Source: Psychrobacter fozii | GTDB lineage: Bacteria > Pseudomonadota > Gammaproteobacteria > Pseudomonadales > Moraxellaceae | Length of the DNA stretch: 64,000 nt | Assembly: GCF_003217155.1 (NCBI RefSeq) | Contig: NZ_QJSU01000003.1 | Span: 124,001 to 188,000 of the forward strand | Direction: 5' to 3' | Shown: piece after piece, positions 34,807 to 44,644 of the stretch | Numbering within the stretch: position 1 is the first letter of the stretch | How the letters are laid out: each line of letters starts with the position of its first letter | Notes under the pieces: model-generated | What the model was told of the DNA's origin: nothing | The model's input: the letters and a program-made list of their open reading frames with translations, nothing else | Database searches by the model: none | Program-made: the position numbers and the translations under genes

Positions 34807-35586
34807 CTAAGATTGATAGTGGGTAGGGTCAGCAACGCCAGCTTGTTCAAAGCCTTGACGACGTAATGTACAGCTATCACACACACCGCAAGCAAGGCCG
34901 TTTTCATCGGCACGGTAGCAAGAAATGGTCTGCCCATAATCGACACCGAGTGATAAGCCAAGCTCAATAGTTTTTGCTTTGGACAACTGCTGTAATGGTG
35001 TTTGAATCGATAAATGGTGTCCGGTGACGCCTGCTTTTGTAGCAAGGTTGGCCATATGTTCAAACGCTGCGATATACTCTGGACGGCAATCAGGGTAGCC
35101 TGAGTAATCGACTGAGCTGACCCCGATGACGATATGGTTGGCATCAGCCACTTCTGCCACTGCTAGTGCATACGATAAAAATATGGTATTGCGGGCAGGT
35201 ACATAAGTGTTAGGAATAGCGTCGTTATCGATTTCGTCACGGTTTTTATTAGGGAATTTATCTGAATCACCGTCAGGAACGATCATACTATGATCTGTCA
35301 GGGATGAGCCACCGAGTTGAGCGATGTCGATATCGATAATTCTGTGATTAACTTCAGCCGTCTCAGCGATAGTCTTGGCTGCGACAAGTTCACTATTATG
35401 ACGTTGACCATAATTGAAGCTGACGGCTGTCACAGAGGCATAGCGTGCCTTTGCCCAATATAAACAAGTGACCGAATCAAGCCCGCCTGACAATAGTACG
35501 ACGGCATTTTGGTAGTTATGAAGGCTATCTAATTCGCTATCAAGCGTTGTGTTATCGGCGGTACTTTGTGAGGTAACGTTAGTCAT
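34807..35586 (-). CDS. queC: 7-cyano-7-deazaguanine synthase QueC
   Basis: A 259-aa enzyme that converts CDG to preQ0 in queuosine biosynthesis, using ATP and ammonia. The PP-loop is LLSGGLDSVTCLYWA (about 30-44). The zinc site is the Cys set in CYRADENGLACGVCDSCTLRR (about 222-242), four Cys as expected. The start is ambiguous: MTNV at 35586 fits homologues better, while an upstream ATG at 35661 adds 25 residues and has AGAGGA nine bases before it. It is divergent from ttcA. Confidence 0.92.
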   Translation of the reverse strand: MTNVTSQSTADNTTLDSELDSLHNYQNAVVLLSGGLDSVTCLYWAKARYASVTAVSFNYGQRHNSELVAAKTIAETAEVNHRIIDIDIAQLGGSSLTDHSMIVPDGDSDKFPNKNRDEIDNDAIPNTYVPARNTIFLSYALAVAEVADANHIVIGVSSVDYSGYPDCRPEYIAAFEHMANLATKAGVTGHHLSIQTPLQQLSKAKTIELGLSLGVDYGQTISCYRADENGLACGVCDSCTLRRQGFEQAGVADPTHYQS

Positions 35587-35677
35587 AATGGTATCTATTA
35601 TTGGTTTACGAAAAACGGTTATTTTAGCAAAAATCCAACCGTTACAGAACCATGAAGCCATTATTTAATGTCCTCTT

Positions 35678-35706
35678 TTCAAACTGTTAGCAAATTTTGT
35701 TATAAT
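35678..35706 (+). promoter_or_regulatory. Probable promoter of ttcA
   Basis: A perfect -10 TATAAT (35701-35706) has TTCAAA 17 bases upstream as a -35, about 110 bases before the ttcA start. Confidence 0.5.
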
Positions 35707-35814
35707 CGCTGCTTTTAAAGCATCAGTGTTAGTGCTTGCCCATCATGTATGACAGCACTGTAATAGCAGTTTGCTGTATAGCAAAATCACCCTTGTAAAG
35801 ATATTGAGTAACTT

Positions 35815-36954
35815 ATGACCGCAGCGACCTTGTTTACGCCAAAAATTACGCCAGAGTTTGATGAGATGTCTGCTGATGCAGGTATGGCTGACTATACTTT
35901 AGAGACTGATGGCATGGAAGATGATGATGCCGCTGAGGATGAGTTGATGGCGGAGCAGTTATCACCTACTCAATCAGCACAGTTCCGCAAGCTACAGAAA
36001 AAACTGCGTAGACAAGTATCTTGGGCGATTCGTGATTTTAATATGATCGAAGAGGGTGATGTGGTGATGGTCTGTGTGTCAGGCGGCAAAGACAGTTATA
36101 CGCTGCTTGATATTTTATTATTGCTCAAGCGCATTGCACCGATTAGTTTTGATATCGTCGCGGTGAACCTCGATCAGAAACAACCTGGCTATCCCGAAGA
36201 TATTTTGCCCGCATATCTGAACGAGCAAGGCATTGCTCACTATATTTTAGAAAAAGACACTTATAGTATCGTTAAAAGCGTGGTACCAGAAGGTAAGACT
36301 TATTGCTCTGCCTGCTCACGTTTGCGTCGAGGCTCGCTATATGGCTTTGCGAAGCAGATTGGTGCCACCAAGATTGCACTGGGTCATCACCGCGATGATA
36401 TGTTGGCCACGTTCTTTTTAAACTTATTCCATGGTGGTACGCTCAAGTCTATGCCACCTAAGCTACTGAGCGATGATAAGCAAAACATGCTTATTCGCCC
36501 GCTGGCTTATGTCGAAGAAAAAGACATCATTGAATATGCCAAATTGAAAGAATTCCCAATCATTCCATGTAACTTGTGTGGTAGCCAAACCAATCTACAA
36601 CGAGCCATTATCAATGATATGCTGCGAGAATGGGACGATGCTCATCCACAGCGTTTGGCGTCTATCTTTAAAGCGATGCAAAACGTTGCCCCATCGCAAT
36701 TAGCCGATCGTGAACTGTTTGACTTTGAAGGGTTGAGTCTTGATCGTGATGACAACGAGCGTTTGTTTGAAGGGGATAATATTCAAGCAGGGCAGACCGA
36801 TAGTCTTGCCGAAATTGGCTTGCCTATATCACCAAAGACCCAAACGTTTAGTCCGAAGTTTATGAGTAATAAACAGCAACAGCCAGAATCGGATAAAGCG
36901 TCAGAAGTCAGTCGTACAGCACAGAAAATCCCAACGATTAATCCAGTTGTTTGA
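35815..36954 (+). CDS. ttcA: tRNA 2-thiocytidine(32) synthetase TtcA
   Basis: A 379-aa enzyme that thiolates cytidine 32 of certain tRNAs, using an iron-sulfur cluster and ATP. The PP-loop [11 protein letters not shown] is at about 91-101, and the cluster Cys are in [11 protein letters not shown] (about 162-172) and PCNLCGSQ (about 251-258). The core ends near residue 305. It has an acidic N-terminal extension of about 60 residues and a C-terminal tail of about 70 that E. coli TtcA (311 aa) lacks. It stands alone with a terminator, though queC, another tRNA-modification gene, is divergent from it. Confidence 0.95.
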   Translation: MTAATLFTPKITPEFDEMSADAGMADYTLETDGMEDDDAAEDELMAEQLSPTQSAQFRKLQKKLRRQVSWAIRDFNMIEEGDVVMVCVSGGKDSYTLLDILLLLKRIAPISFDIVAVNLDQKQPGYPEDILPAYLNEQGIAHYILEKDTYSIVKSVVPEGKTYCSACSRLRRGSLYGFAKQIGATKIALGHHRDDMLATFFLNLFHGGTLKSMPPKLLSDDKQNMLIRPLAYVEEKDIIEYAKLKEFPIIPCNLCGSQTNLQRAIINDMLREWDDAHPQRLASIFKAMQNVAPSQLADRELFDFEGLSLDRDDNERLFEGDNIQAGQTDSLAEIGLPISPKTQTFSPKFMSNKQQQPESDKASEVSRTAQKIPTINPVV

Positions 36955-37002
36955 TGTTTCTATACTGAACCAGCTATCGCTAAAACCTTTAAATTGACTA
37001 TA

Positions 37003-37038
37003 AAAAACCAGCTCATTATCTACTAATGGCTGGTTTTT
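37003..37038. terminator. Bidirectional terminator between ttcA and fixH
   Basis: AAAAAACCAGC and GGCTGGTTTTTTT form a stem across a 15-base loop, with A and T runs on the two sides of the convergent gap. Confidence 0.8.
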
Positions 37039-37061
37039 TTACGTCTTCAGATTATGTCTGA

Positions 37062-37652
37062 TCAATCAGGTTGTTTTTTTTCGAAAGCTTGTAAGGGTAC
37101 AAAACTAACATTTGAACGAGGTAGCTTGGCGACATCTTGCATACGCCAGTTGTTTGTACCACCATTACTGACTTGCAGATAGTATTTGGCTTTTACTGGA
37201 TCCATATTGACTCGCGCACTATATTTATTACCTTCTTGGTGCTTTAGTATCACATCATGGTCTTTTTTGATATCAGTGGCATGCGAGATAGACAGATCTA
37301 GCTGTTCTGGATAAACAAGCGGCGTACCATTCAATAATTTACCTGATTGCAAGCTTTGCTCAGGATAATCTAAATAAAAGGTAACATCCCCATTATCAGC
37401 AAATTGCATTTTGCCATGTAGGTCTAAATCATAAGTCAGCTTGTCACGTGACACATCTTGATAAAGGGTCTTGCCATCCATGTACCAATCGTCACGTACG
37501 ACACTGTCCCGAATCTGATAAGAGTAATAAACAAAGTAGATACAGGCCACTACCACAAATGCTGGCATGCCAATCACAAAGATAACGACCATGTAATTTT
37601 TATACCATGGCTGAGTGTCTTGATGCTTAAAGTTTGATGCTGGAGTAGACAT
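37062..37652 (-). CDS. FixH-family protein of the cbb3 oxidase operon
   Basis: A 196-aa protein with one transmembrane segment (about 20-43, VVIFVIGMPAFVVVACIYFVYY) and a periplasmic domain (FixH, PF05751). The WYxxG-like WYMDGKTLYQD (about 57-67) and MQFADNGDVTFYLDYP (about 81-96) fit this family. FixH/CcoH helps assemble cbb3 oxidase. It is the last gene of the operon, 346 bases after ccoG because of an inserted MITE-like element. Confidence 0.8.
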   Translation of the reverse strand: MSTPASNFKHQDTQPWYKNYMVVIFVIGMPAFVVVACIYFVYYSYQIRDSVVRDDWYMDGKTLYQDVSRDKLTYDLDLHGKMQFADNGDVTFYLDYPEQSLQSGKLLNGTPLVYPEQLDLSISHATDIKKDHDVILKHQEGNKYSARVNMDPVKAKYYLQVSNGGTNNWRMQDVAKLPRSNVSFVPLQAFEKKQPD

Positions 37653-37800
37653 AAAGTACCTATTAATCAGATATCTGGTTTGTCAGACATCTATAAACTG
37701 TATCAACGAACCATCTGACGGCTACATGCTGCCAATGTAATGATAAACGGTTTACCTGCTAGTCATAGACTAACAGGTAATATGTATAATTATATACTAG

Positions 37801-37968
37801 GGCGTGTCTTCAATTCACTCGATAGGCATCTAAATGGGCTAAAAATGGCTAAATCTTGCCAAACATCGTCAAATAACTGGTTAATATCTCGATATTATCT
37901 GCGCTATTTTTCTTGTTTGGCAGCAATTTATCTCAGTTTTATCACCATTTTTAAAATGAAGATACGCC
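37801..37968 (+). mobile_element. MITE-like element, copy 1 (168 bp)
   Basis: The ends GGCGTGTCTTCA and TGAAGATACGCC are terminal inverted repeats with one mismatch. CTAG lies on each side (37797-37800 and 37969-37972), consistent with a YTAR-type target duplication as in IS5-family elements. The interior is the reverse of copy 2 at 60284-60451, also 168 bp. It encodes nothing, so it would need a transposase elsewhere. It lies between ccoG and fixH. Confidence 0.8.
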
Positions 37969-37998
37969 CTAGCGAAGCACTCAATAGTTTATTGAAGC

Positions 37999-39402
37999 TT
38001 ATTGAGTAGTAAAGACATTCTGCTTACTGACTTTGTATTGTCCATCTTCACTGGTCACATTTAGAGTGACTGGCGTCTGTTCGAAATCGATAACATCTGG
38101 ATCTCCATAAATGCTAACTGGCATATCGAAGCTTTCGCCTGCCTCTAGTGGTACGTCATTAAATCGTAGCTCTAAACTCAAACCATCTTTCGGTGCTAAT
38201 GTTATTTTATAAGCATGAGGATTCTGCGTTTTATTGGTCAGTTTAACAATATAACTGTTCTCAATCATGCCTTGATTGTTTATGGATGACAACTGATTAC
38301 GGTCACGACGAATATCAATCTCTAAGGGCACACGATCCGTCAATGCATAAACTAGACCACCACATAAAATAGAAATAACAGCTAAATAAGCAAATAAGCG
38401 TGGACTGAATACACGAGTATCTTCTTTTTCTGCCAGCTGTCGTTCTGTCGTGTAGCGGATGAGCCCACGAGGGTAGCCCACTTTATCCATAACGTCATTA
38501 CAGGCATCAATACAAGCGGCACACTGAATACAACCCACCTGCAAACCATCTCGAATGTCGATACCAGTGGGGCAGACCTGCACACACATCGTACACTCAA
38601 TACAGTCGCCCAAATGCTCAGGATTTGTACCTTTTTTGCGTGTGCCACGTGGCTCACCACGCTCATAGTCATAAGATACAACCAAGGTATCTTTATCAAA
38701 CATGACACTCTGAAAGCGGCCATAAGGACAGATCTGGATACACATCTGCTCACGCATATAACCTGCATTGGCATAGGTGGCAAAGGTGAAAATAAACATC
38801 GATACCCATACCCATGTTGGCCAATCAGGAATTGGGACAACACCAATCATTTGCCAGCTTTGATACAGATAATCTGTTCCAGCGACGTAGCTTACAAAGG
38901 TCGCCGCTGTGATAACTGAAAGTACAAACCAAATAAAATATACAGCAGAGCGTTTAAAGGCTTTTTGCGCGCTCATTGGTTCTTTATCGAACTTTATACG
39001 CTTATTGCGATCACCAATGATCCACTTTTCAACATACTGATACAGGTGTGTCCAAATCGTCTGTGGACAAGCATAACCACACCATACGCGGCCTGCATAA
39101 ACGGTCACCATAAATAGCATAAATGCAGCAATAATGGCAAAAGCAGCAATGAAATAAAAGTCTTGAGTCAGAAATGTCGTACCAAAAATATAGTAATGCT
39201 GCGAGGGAACATCAAACCATATTGCTTGTCTGCCATTATAACGTAGCCATGGCAAAAGCAAAAAAGCGGCCAATAGGGCATACATTGTGATAATGCGGAT
39301 ATTTTGATAAAAGCCTTTGATAAACCTAGGATGAACACGGTGCTTGGTGGCATCCAAGTCAATTTGCTGTACAGGGATTTTATTGGGTTGTTGTGCTGAC
39401 AT
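37999..39402 (-). CDS. ccoG: cbb3 oxidase assembly protein CcoG (FixG/RdxA)
   Basis: A 467-aa membrane iron-sulfur protein that reduces Cu2+ for cbb3 oxidase assembly. Membrane helices lie at about 35-55, 70-95, 150-175 and 190-205. The ferredoxin region holds two 4Fe-4S motifs: CIECTMCVQVCP (about 264-275) and CIQCAACIDACN (about 289-300). A further CxxxC pair is in REQMCIQICPYGRFQ. The C-terminal Ig-like domain (about 345-467) is typical. It follows ccoP by 420 bases. Confidence 0.93.
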   Translation of the reverse strand: MSAQQPNKIPVQQIDLDATKHRVHPRFIKGFYQNIRIITMYALLAAFLLLPWLRYNGRQAIWFDVPSQHYYIFGTTFLTQDFYFIAAFAIIAAFMLFMVTVYAGRVWCGYACPQTIWTHLYQYVEKWIIGDRNKRIKFDKEPMSAQKAFKRSAVYFIWFVLSVITAATFVSYVAGTDYLYQSWQMIGVVPIPDWPTWVWVSMFIFTFATYANAGYMREQMCIQICPYGRFQSVMFDKDTLVVSYDYERGEPRGTRKKGTNPEHLGDCIECTMCVQVCPTGIDIRDGLQVGCIQCAACIDACNDVMDKVGYPRGLIRYTTERQLAEKEDTRVFSPRLFAYLAVISILCGGLVYALTDRVPLEIDIRRDRNQLSSINNQGMIENSYIVKLTNKTQNPHAYKITLAPKDGLSLELRFNDVPLEAGESFDMPVSIYGDPDVIDFEQTPVTLNVTSEDGQYKVSKQNVFTTQ

Positions 39403-39822
39403 AAACGTGCCTCTTTAAAAAAAGAATCAGTTTGCTGGCATGATGAACAAACATCTTTAATCATAAGATGTATGAGCGAACGATGTTATCAATGTCAGTA
39501 GGTAGCGGATAAATCTTTGTTAAACCATCTACCAAATGATCGATTACGAATGACTTCATGAAAATGAAAAATAGCTCCATAAATCAGCGATTAATGAGCT
39601 GTTTTTGAGTGCGGCTATTTTAGCATTCTCCTTACTATAAATGGGGTAATAATAATAAAAAGCAATTAATATCTTACTCTAAAAATATGCCAGTTATGCA
39701 CTAGCCAGTATCCAAATTTCATACACATGCTAGCAAAAGTATATAAAAAAGGGAGAACTGCAATAACAGTTCTCCCTTTTTTCAATCTCATTCATTTACT
39801 ACAGAGCAATCTACTAAAAGTA
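39403..39822. other. Intergenic region between ccoP and ccoG
   Basis: 420 bases with the ccoP terminator at 39745-39782 and a small inverted repeat ACATCTT (39451-39457) / AAGATGT (39465-39471) close to the ccoG start. No gene is seen. The terminator suggests ccoG-fixH may also have its own promoter here. Confidence 0.5.
39745..39782 (-). terminator. Terminator of the ccoNOQP operon
   Basis: AAAAAAGGGAGAACTG-CAATAA-CAGTTCTCCCTTTTTT is a 12-bp GC-containing stem with T runs on either strand. Confidence 0.9.
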
Positions 39823-40989
39823 TTAGTTAGCAGTAGCTTCTGCAGTTGGAGCAGGAGCAGCAGTTTGCTGTGTCACAGGTGGTGTTGTCTTATCTGATAA
39901 TGAATAAACATAGGCCGCAAGCAGCATAATACGTTCATTCCCCAGTTTAGTCTGCCATTGTGGCATTACACCAGCACGACCATAACGTAAGGTGTCACGA
40001 ATAGTTTCACGCTCTCCACCGAACAGCCAGATGTTATCTGTTAGGTTTGGTGCACCTGTAGATACCATACCTTTGCCTTCTGGACCATGACAAAGTACGC
40101 AGTTAGTAGGCTGATTAAATAACGTCTTACCTTGTGTAACTAACGTTTGGTCTAGATCGTAATCGTTTTGATTGCCAGAGATTGATAGTACATACTCAGC
40201 AACCGCACGCACACCATCTTCACCAAGGTTTTCACGCCAAGCAGGCATTGGTAGTTTTGCAGGTTCTTTCTTGTAATCTACACCAATGTGCCAGCCGTTA
40301 TGTAAGGTCAGCAAGATATTTTCTGGCTTTCCACCATGCAACCAATCATTATCAGTCAGATTTGGATAACCTGTTGCACCTTTAGCATTAGAGCCATGAC
40401 ATACAGAACAGTTCTGTAAAAATAAACGGCTACCAACTTTTAAAGCATTTGGATTTTCAGATAGCTTCTCAACATAAGGTGCAAGTTCTGCAACTTTGCC
40501 ATCAATCTGAGCTTTTAAGTCTGCTGGTGCTGTTTCGCTATGACGCAAAGTCGATTGCATATCTGCAAGTGTGGCTAACGTTGATGTTGCACCACTGGCA
40601 TCTGCTTTCGCTAAGATATTCTGTTCAAAGTTAGCCGTAAATACTTTGTTGTTCTGTTCAAGCTCACTATTTAGCTCGTTATGAGAGGTCCACGGTACCG
40701 TTTCACCATCGACTTCTACCGTGGCAATTCCTTCCCAATGTTTGGGGAACATAGCTGGGAAAAATACCCAATAAGCAACACCCCAAACGATCGAACCAAA
40801 AAATATCACTAGCCACCATTTAGGCAATGGTTTGTCGTATTCTCGGATGCCGTCATATTCATGACCAGTGGTGCCATCTTCTTCTACGTCAGGTTTGTAT
40901 TTTAGAACAAATAACAGAACCCCAAGAATAAAAAGCCAGCAGCCGATACTGATTAGCGTGATCCAAGAACTCCAAAAAAATGTCATCAT
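39823..40989 (-). CDS. ccoP: cbb3-type cytochrome c oxidase subunit III (diheme)
   Basis: A 388-aa subunit that passes electrons to CcoN. Two N-terminal membrane helices (about 8-30 and 58-80) anchor it. Two c-type heme sites follow, CSVCH (about 192-196) and CVLCH (about 285-289), each with a distal Met (PMPAW; GVMPQW). An Ala/Pro/Thr-rich tail ends it. Its ATG overlaps the ccoQ stop (ATGA). Confidence 0.97.
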   Translation of the reverse strand: MMTFFWSSWITLISIGCWLFILGVLLFVLKYKPDVEEDGTTGHEYDGIREYDKPLPKWWLVIFFGSIVWGVAYWVFFPAMFPKHWEGIATVEVDGETVPWTSHNELNSELEQNNKVFTANFEQNILAKADASGATSTLATLADMQSTLRHSETAPADLKAQIDGKVAELAPYVEKLSENPNALKVGSRLFLQNCSVCHGSNAKGATGYPNLTDNDWLHGGKPENILLTLHNGWHIGVDYKKEPAKLPMPAWRENLGEDGVRAVAEYVLSISGNQNDYDLDQTLVTQGKTLFNQPTNCVLCHGPEGKGMVSTGAPNLTDNIWLFGGERETIRDTLRYGRAGVMPQWQTKLGNERIMLLAAYVYSLSDKTTPPVTQQTAAPAPTAEATAN

Positions 40990-41165
40990 TTATCCTTATT
41001 GCGCTGCTCTTCAGACAAAGACTTTATATCTTCATCATCAAGCGCAAGTTGTGCATCTTCTTCGAAGCGTTTTTTGTTTTTTGGCGAATACGCCCACCAT
41101 GCAACACCTACGAAGGCAATAAAGGCAGAAACGGTCGCAATTGTTTGTAATTCACCAATACCCAT
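40986..41165 (-). CDS. ccoQ: cbb3-type cytochrome oxidase subunit CcoQ
   Basis: A 59-aa protein read on the minus strand as [20 protein letters not shown], then VAWWAYSPKNKKRFEEDAQL and a charged tail ending RNKDK. One transmembrane helix followed by WAYSPKNKKRFEEDA is the CcoQ/FixQ signature. Its ATG shares one base with the ccoO stop (TAATG), and its TGA overlaps the ccoP start (ATGA), so the three are translationally coupled. Confidence 0.92.
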   Translation of the reverse strand: MGIGELQTIATVSAFIAFVGVAWWAYSPKNKKRFEEDAQLALDDEDIKSLSEEQRNKDK

Positions 41166-41803
41166 TAGCGCTGTCCTTCCATCGCGGTGCCTAGTTGCTG
41201 TAGATAGGCAACCAAAGCATCAAGTTCAGTGGCACCAAGAACAGCATCTGGCGCTCCTTCGATATCTTCTTCAGTATAAGGAACACCAAAGCGATCACGG
41301 AATAGGCGCATTTTTTCTTGAATGTTTGCACCATCCACTTCATTCTCAGCAAGCCAAGGGAAGCCAGGCATTACTGATTCAGGAACCAATGAACGTGGAT
41401 TGATCAAATGCTGCTTTTGCCAGTCTTCAGAGTAGCGTCCACCAACACGTGCTAGATCAGGTCCAGTACGTTTAGATCCCCATAAGAATGGGTGATCCCA
41501 CGTTGATTCTGCAGCACGCGAGTATGGTCCATAACGTTCAACTTCAGCACGTAGCGGACGAATCATTTGGGTATGACATACGTGACAACCTTCACGAATA
41601 TAAATGTCACGGCCTTCGAATTCTAGTGCAGTCCAAGGTTCCATAGTGGGAAGGGGAGCGTTAACCCCGCCTTCTTCAGGACCCTTGTTGTCATATATTA
41701 ATGGTACGATTTCAACTAGCGTTGCAAAGCTAATAGCAATAACGATACCGATGACCAACAAGCCTGTATTTTTTTCAATAATTTCATGCGGTGTACCAGC
41801 CAT
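41165..41803 (-). CDS. ccoO: cbb3-type cytochrome c oxidase subunit II (monoheme)
   Basis: A 212-aa subunit with an N-terminal membrane helix (about 13-33) and one heme c site CHVCH (about 73-77). [10 protein letters not shown] and [16 protein letters not shown], which holds the axial Met, are typical of CcoO. It starts 9 bases after the ccoN stop. Confidence 0.96.
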   Translation of the reverse strand: MAGTPHEIIEKNTGLLVIGIVIAISFATLVEIVPLIYDNKGPEEGGVNAPLPTMEPWTALEFEGRDIYIREGCHVCHTQMIRPLRAEVERYGPYSRAAESTWDHPFLWGSKRTGPDLARVGGRYSEDWQKQHLINPRSLVPESVMPGFPWLAENEVDGANIQEKMRLFRDRFGVPYTEEDIEGAPDAVLGATELDALVAYLQQLGTAMEGQR

Positions 41804-41812
41804 GATAGCTCC

Positions 41813-43294
41813 TTATACGTTAGCTGCTGAAGGTTTATCAACACTAGTTTCATGATCCGTTGGATCAGCCACATCTACAGGCTTACCTTCTGGCATCTTA
41901 AGTGTTTTATAAACGTTATATGCCATCACAAACATGCCCGACACATATAAGAAGCCACCAAAAGCACGACCAATATATGGGAAATGTGAGAACTCAACAG
42001 TATCAACGAAGCTATATACCAAAGTACCATCTGGATTGGTAGCAAGCCACATCATGCCTTGGCCAATACCTGAAATCCACATAGACACGATATAGAAGAT
42101 CGTTCCTGCAGTCGCTAACCAGAAATGCGTGGTGATTAAGCTAATAGAGTACATTTTTGGTTTGTTGAAGATACGTGGTAACAATACGTATAGTGAACCA
42201 ATAGTAATCATACCAACCCAGCCAAGCGCACCTGAGTGTACGTGTCCTACTGTCCAATCCGTGTTATGCGATAGCGCATTGACTGTCTTAATAGACATCA
42301 TTGGGCCTTCGAACGTCGACATGGCGTAGAACGACAATGCAACAATCATAAAGCGAATGATTGGATCGGTACGTAACTTATCCCAACTACCCGATAACGT
42401 TAGTACACCGTTAATCATACCACCCCAAGATGGTGCAAATAGGATGATTGAGAATACCATTGCTAATGACTGCGTCCAATCTGGAAGCGCTGAATAATGC
42501 AAATGGTGACCACCAGCCCACATATATGAAGCAATCAATGCCCAAAAGTGAACGATAGACAAACGGTACGAGTAAATAGGGCGGCCAATCTGTACTGGAA
42601 CGAAGTAGTACATCATCCCAAGGAATGCTGCCGTTAGATAAAAACCTACCGCGTTATGTCCGTACCACCATTGCACCATCGCATCAGTTGCACCGCCAAA
42701 TAACGAGTAAGATTTAAATGCGCTAACAGGAATCGCCATGCTGTTTACGATATGCAGTAGTGCAATCGTAATAATAAAAGCTGCAAAGAACCAGTTAGCT
42801 ACATATATATGTGAGGTTTTACGTTTGATGAGCGTACCGAAAAAGACAATGGCATAAGATATCCATACCAAAGCAATCAAAATATCGATTGGCCACTCAA
42901 GCTCAGCGTATTCCTTAGTCGAGGTCAAACCTAGAGGAAGGGTAATAACTGCTGATACGATAACCGCTTGCCAACCCCAAAAGGTAAACCAAGCTAAATA
43001 AGGCGCAAATAATCTTGTCTTACAGGTACGTTGAACAATATAGTAAGACGTTGCGAACAGGGCAGAGCCACCGAACGCAAAAATGACCGCATTGGTATGA
43101 AGCGGTCTTAGGCGACTAAAAGTCAGCCATGGAATGTCAAAGTTGAGTGCTGGCCATGCTAACTGTGAAGCAATGAACACACCAATACTCATGCCGACGA
43201 TGCCCCAAACTACGGCCATTATCGCAAAAAATCTTACGATAGTAATTTCGTACTCACGGTCCACTGGGGCGACTGCTGTGTTTTGTAAACTCAT
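41813..43294 (-). CDS. ccoN: cbb3-type cytochrome c oxidase subunit I
   Basis: A 493-aa catalytic subunit with 12 membrane helices. It reduces O2 at a heme b3-CuB centre with high affinity. [18 protein letters not shown] (about 62-79), [25 protein letters not shown] (about 208-232) and [18 protein letters not shown] (about 346-363) carry the conserved His ligands. It heads the ccoNOQP operon. Confidence 0.97.
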   Translation of the reverse strand: MSLQNTAVAPVDREYEITIVRFFAIMAVVWGIVGMSIGVFIASQLAWPALNFDIPWLTFSRLRPLHTNAVIFAFGGSALFATSYYIVQRTCKTRLFAPYLAWFTFWGWQAVIVSAVITLPLGLTSTKEYAELEWPIDILIALVWISYAIVFFGTLIKRKTSHIYVANWFFAAFIITIALLHIVNSMAIPVSAFKSYSLFGGATDAMVQWWYGHNAVGFYLTAAFLGMMYYFVPVQIGRPIYSYRLSIVHFWALIASYMWAGGHHLHYSALPDWTQSLAMVFSIILFAPSWGGMINGVLTLSGSWDKLRTDPIIRFMIVALSFYAMSTFEGPMMSIKTVNALSHNTDWTVGHVHSGALGWVGMITIGSLYVLLPRIFNKPKMYSISLITTHFWLATAGTIFYIVSMWISGIGQGMMWLATNPDGTLVYSFVDTVEFSHFPYIGRAFGGFLYVSGMFVMAYNVYKTLKMPEGKPVDVADPTDHETSVDKPSAANV

Positions 43295-44141
43295 TGGATG
43301 ATTCCTTTACAGCCCGAATTATCAACAGAATTAACTAACTCTCCGCACTATTTGCATCATAATAATTGATGGTCAAATAGTAGTTGCGGTACATGCTGTT
43401 TTTTGGATTGCTTATAGTTTTAACGTTATTAGCTATCAATCTAAGCCATATATTGGCTGGTGCTCATGTACAGAGGCATTTAAAATTACAGCGCTCATGG
43501 CCAATCGATAGTAGGATTATTAATAACTGTTAAGGTGAATAAGAAAATGCGCCGTTTTTGAGCATCAAACATCTAATGAGGCTAAGTATTTATCTTAATT
43601 ATTACCAATAAATCTGTACCAATGAAGATAGATACCAATATCCATAGGGCCATGAAAATGCACTGACCATAGACGTATGCTAGCGGCGGCTGACAAAAAA
43701 ACATGTTTACGTAATGTTTAGTTAAAACTCCCGACTCTGTTTAAGGGTATTGTAACGCAATCCTAATCAAATATCATCAGAACTATGCGGCAAAATACAA
43801 ACTCTTTGGTAAAAACTCTAGCGAGCAACTTATTATTGCTACGCTATCCACCTATTTTATACACAATTTTGTCATGATTCTAGAGGCGGTCTTTGGTTAG
43901 AAATGGATAGTGATTGTCATACGTTACTGTCAGTATGAAAAAGAATCTTGTAACAATGGCAGCATGAGTCATGTAAATAAGTTTTACTTATCATCAAGTC
44001 GACCCTTATAATGAGGCTAAATATGATGGGTAGCAGCGTTTTTATATCGTTGCTATCAGAAACTATTTTATAATTTGATGTTCAGTCAGGCGAGGGTGAA
44101 TAAAACCTTAGCCTCACATAATACTAATTAAGGACAATAAT
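43295..44141. promoter_or_regulatory. Long upstream region of the cbb3 operon
   Basis: 847 bases without a convincing gene, between two divergent genes. On the minus strand TTGATAGCTAATAA (43426-43439) has one perfect half of an Anr/FNR box (TTGAT-N4-ATCAA) and one weak half. TATAAG (43411-43416) is a possible -10. Neither is strong. A possible 40-codon frame (43704-43582, minus) lacks a ribosome-binding site and was not called. Confidence 0.3.
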
Positions 44142-44531
44142 ATGGCAGTTTTTTTGACAAATGAATGGTTTGAGCAAGTTGAGCAAATGGGTCAAGAAGC
44201 GGGCGAGCTTAACTTACCGCCAGCACTTGCAAATATGATCGTCAACTTGAAATTATCTGATACGGATCAAGATATTGAAGCCAACTTCACTAATGGCTTA
44301 TTACATCGCGGATTAAATGACGCGGCGACCACTACCTTGCTACTTGATCGCAGTATCTTGCAATCTATCATCACTGATTTTGATACCAATCAAATCATGG
44401 GTGCATTTATGAGCGGTAAAATTCGTGTTGAAGGCGATATGTCACAATTGATGGCAGTACAGACTGCTCGCCCAAGCACTGAACAAAAAGAACTGTACTC
44501 TCGTATCAAATCTATGACGACTATGGCGTAG
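44142..44531 (+). CDS. SCP2 sterol-binding domain protein
   Basis: A 129-aa soluble protein that is a single SCP2-type domain. The pattern DQDIEANFTNGLLHRGL...ATTTLLLDRSILQSIITD..TNQIMGAFMSGKIRVEGDMSQLM is the SCP2 fold core, with the FMSGKIRVEGD strand-turn typical of bacterial SCP2/UbiT-like proteins. It likely binds a lipid. AAGGACAATAATATG precedes the start. It stands alone with a terminator. Confidence 0.82.
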   Translation: MAVFLTNEWFEQVEQMGQEAGELNLPPALANMIVNLKLSDTDQDIEANFTNGLLHRGLNDAATTTLLLDRSILQSIITDFDTNQIMGAFMSGKIRVEGDMSQLMAVQTARPSTEQKELYSRIKSMTTMA

Positions 44532-44573
44532 TTTTATATTCACATGGTTTTATGTGATACGCCCTAGTTGACA

Positions 44574-44612
44574 TAAAAAAAGCCTCTAATTCATATTAGA
44601 GGCTTTTTTATT
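44574..44612. terminator. Bidirectional terminator after the SCP2 gene
   Basis: AAAAAAAGCCTCTAAT-TCAT-ATTAGAGGCTTTTTTA: a 10-bp stem with A and T runs in the convergent gap. Confidence 0.9.
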
Positions 44613-44644
44613 GATAGATTTAATAGCAACATGTTTTTGTTTGA

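Noticed and set aside
37740-38009. An 89-codon open frame and its look-alike at 60225-60557 (minus)
   Set aside because: The two share a protein-like stretch only because both read through the 168-bp MITE-like element in the same relative orientation. There is no ribosome-binding site and the frame depends on flanking DNA.
43426-43439. Anr/FNR box for the cbb3 operon
   Set aside because: Only one half-site is good, and the possible -10 (43411-43416) is too close for a class II site, so it was not called as a firm regulatory site.
43582-43704. Possible 40-aa membrane peptide on the minus strand upstream of ccoN
   Set aside because: It has one hydrophobic stretch, but no ribosome-binding site, and it does not resemble CcoS or CcoH.
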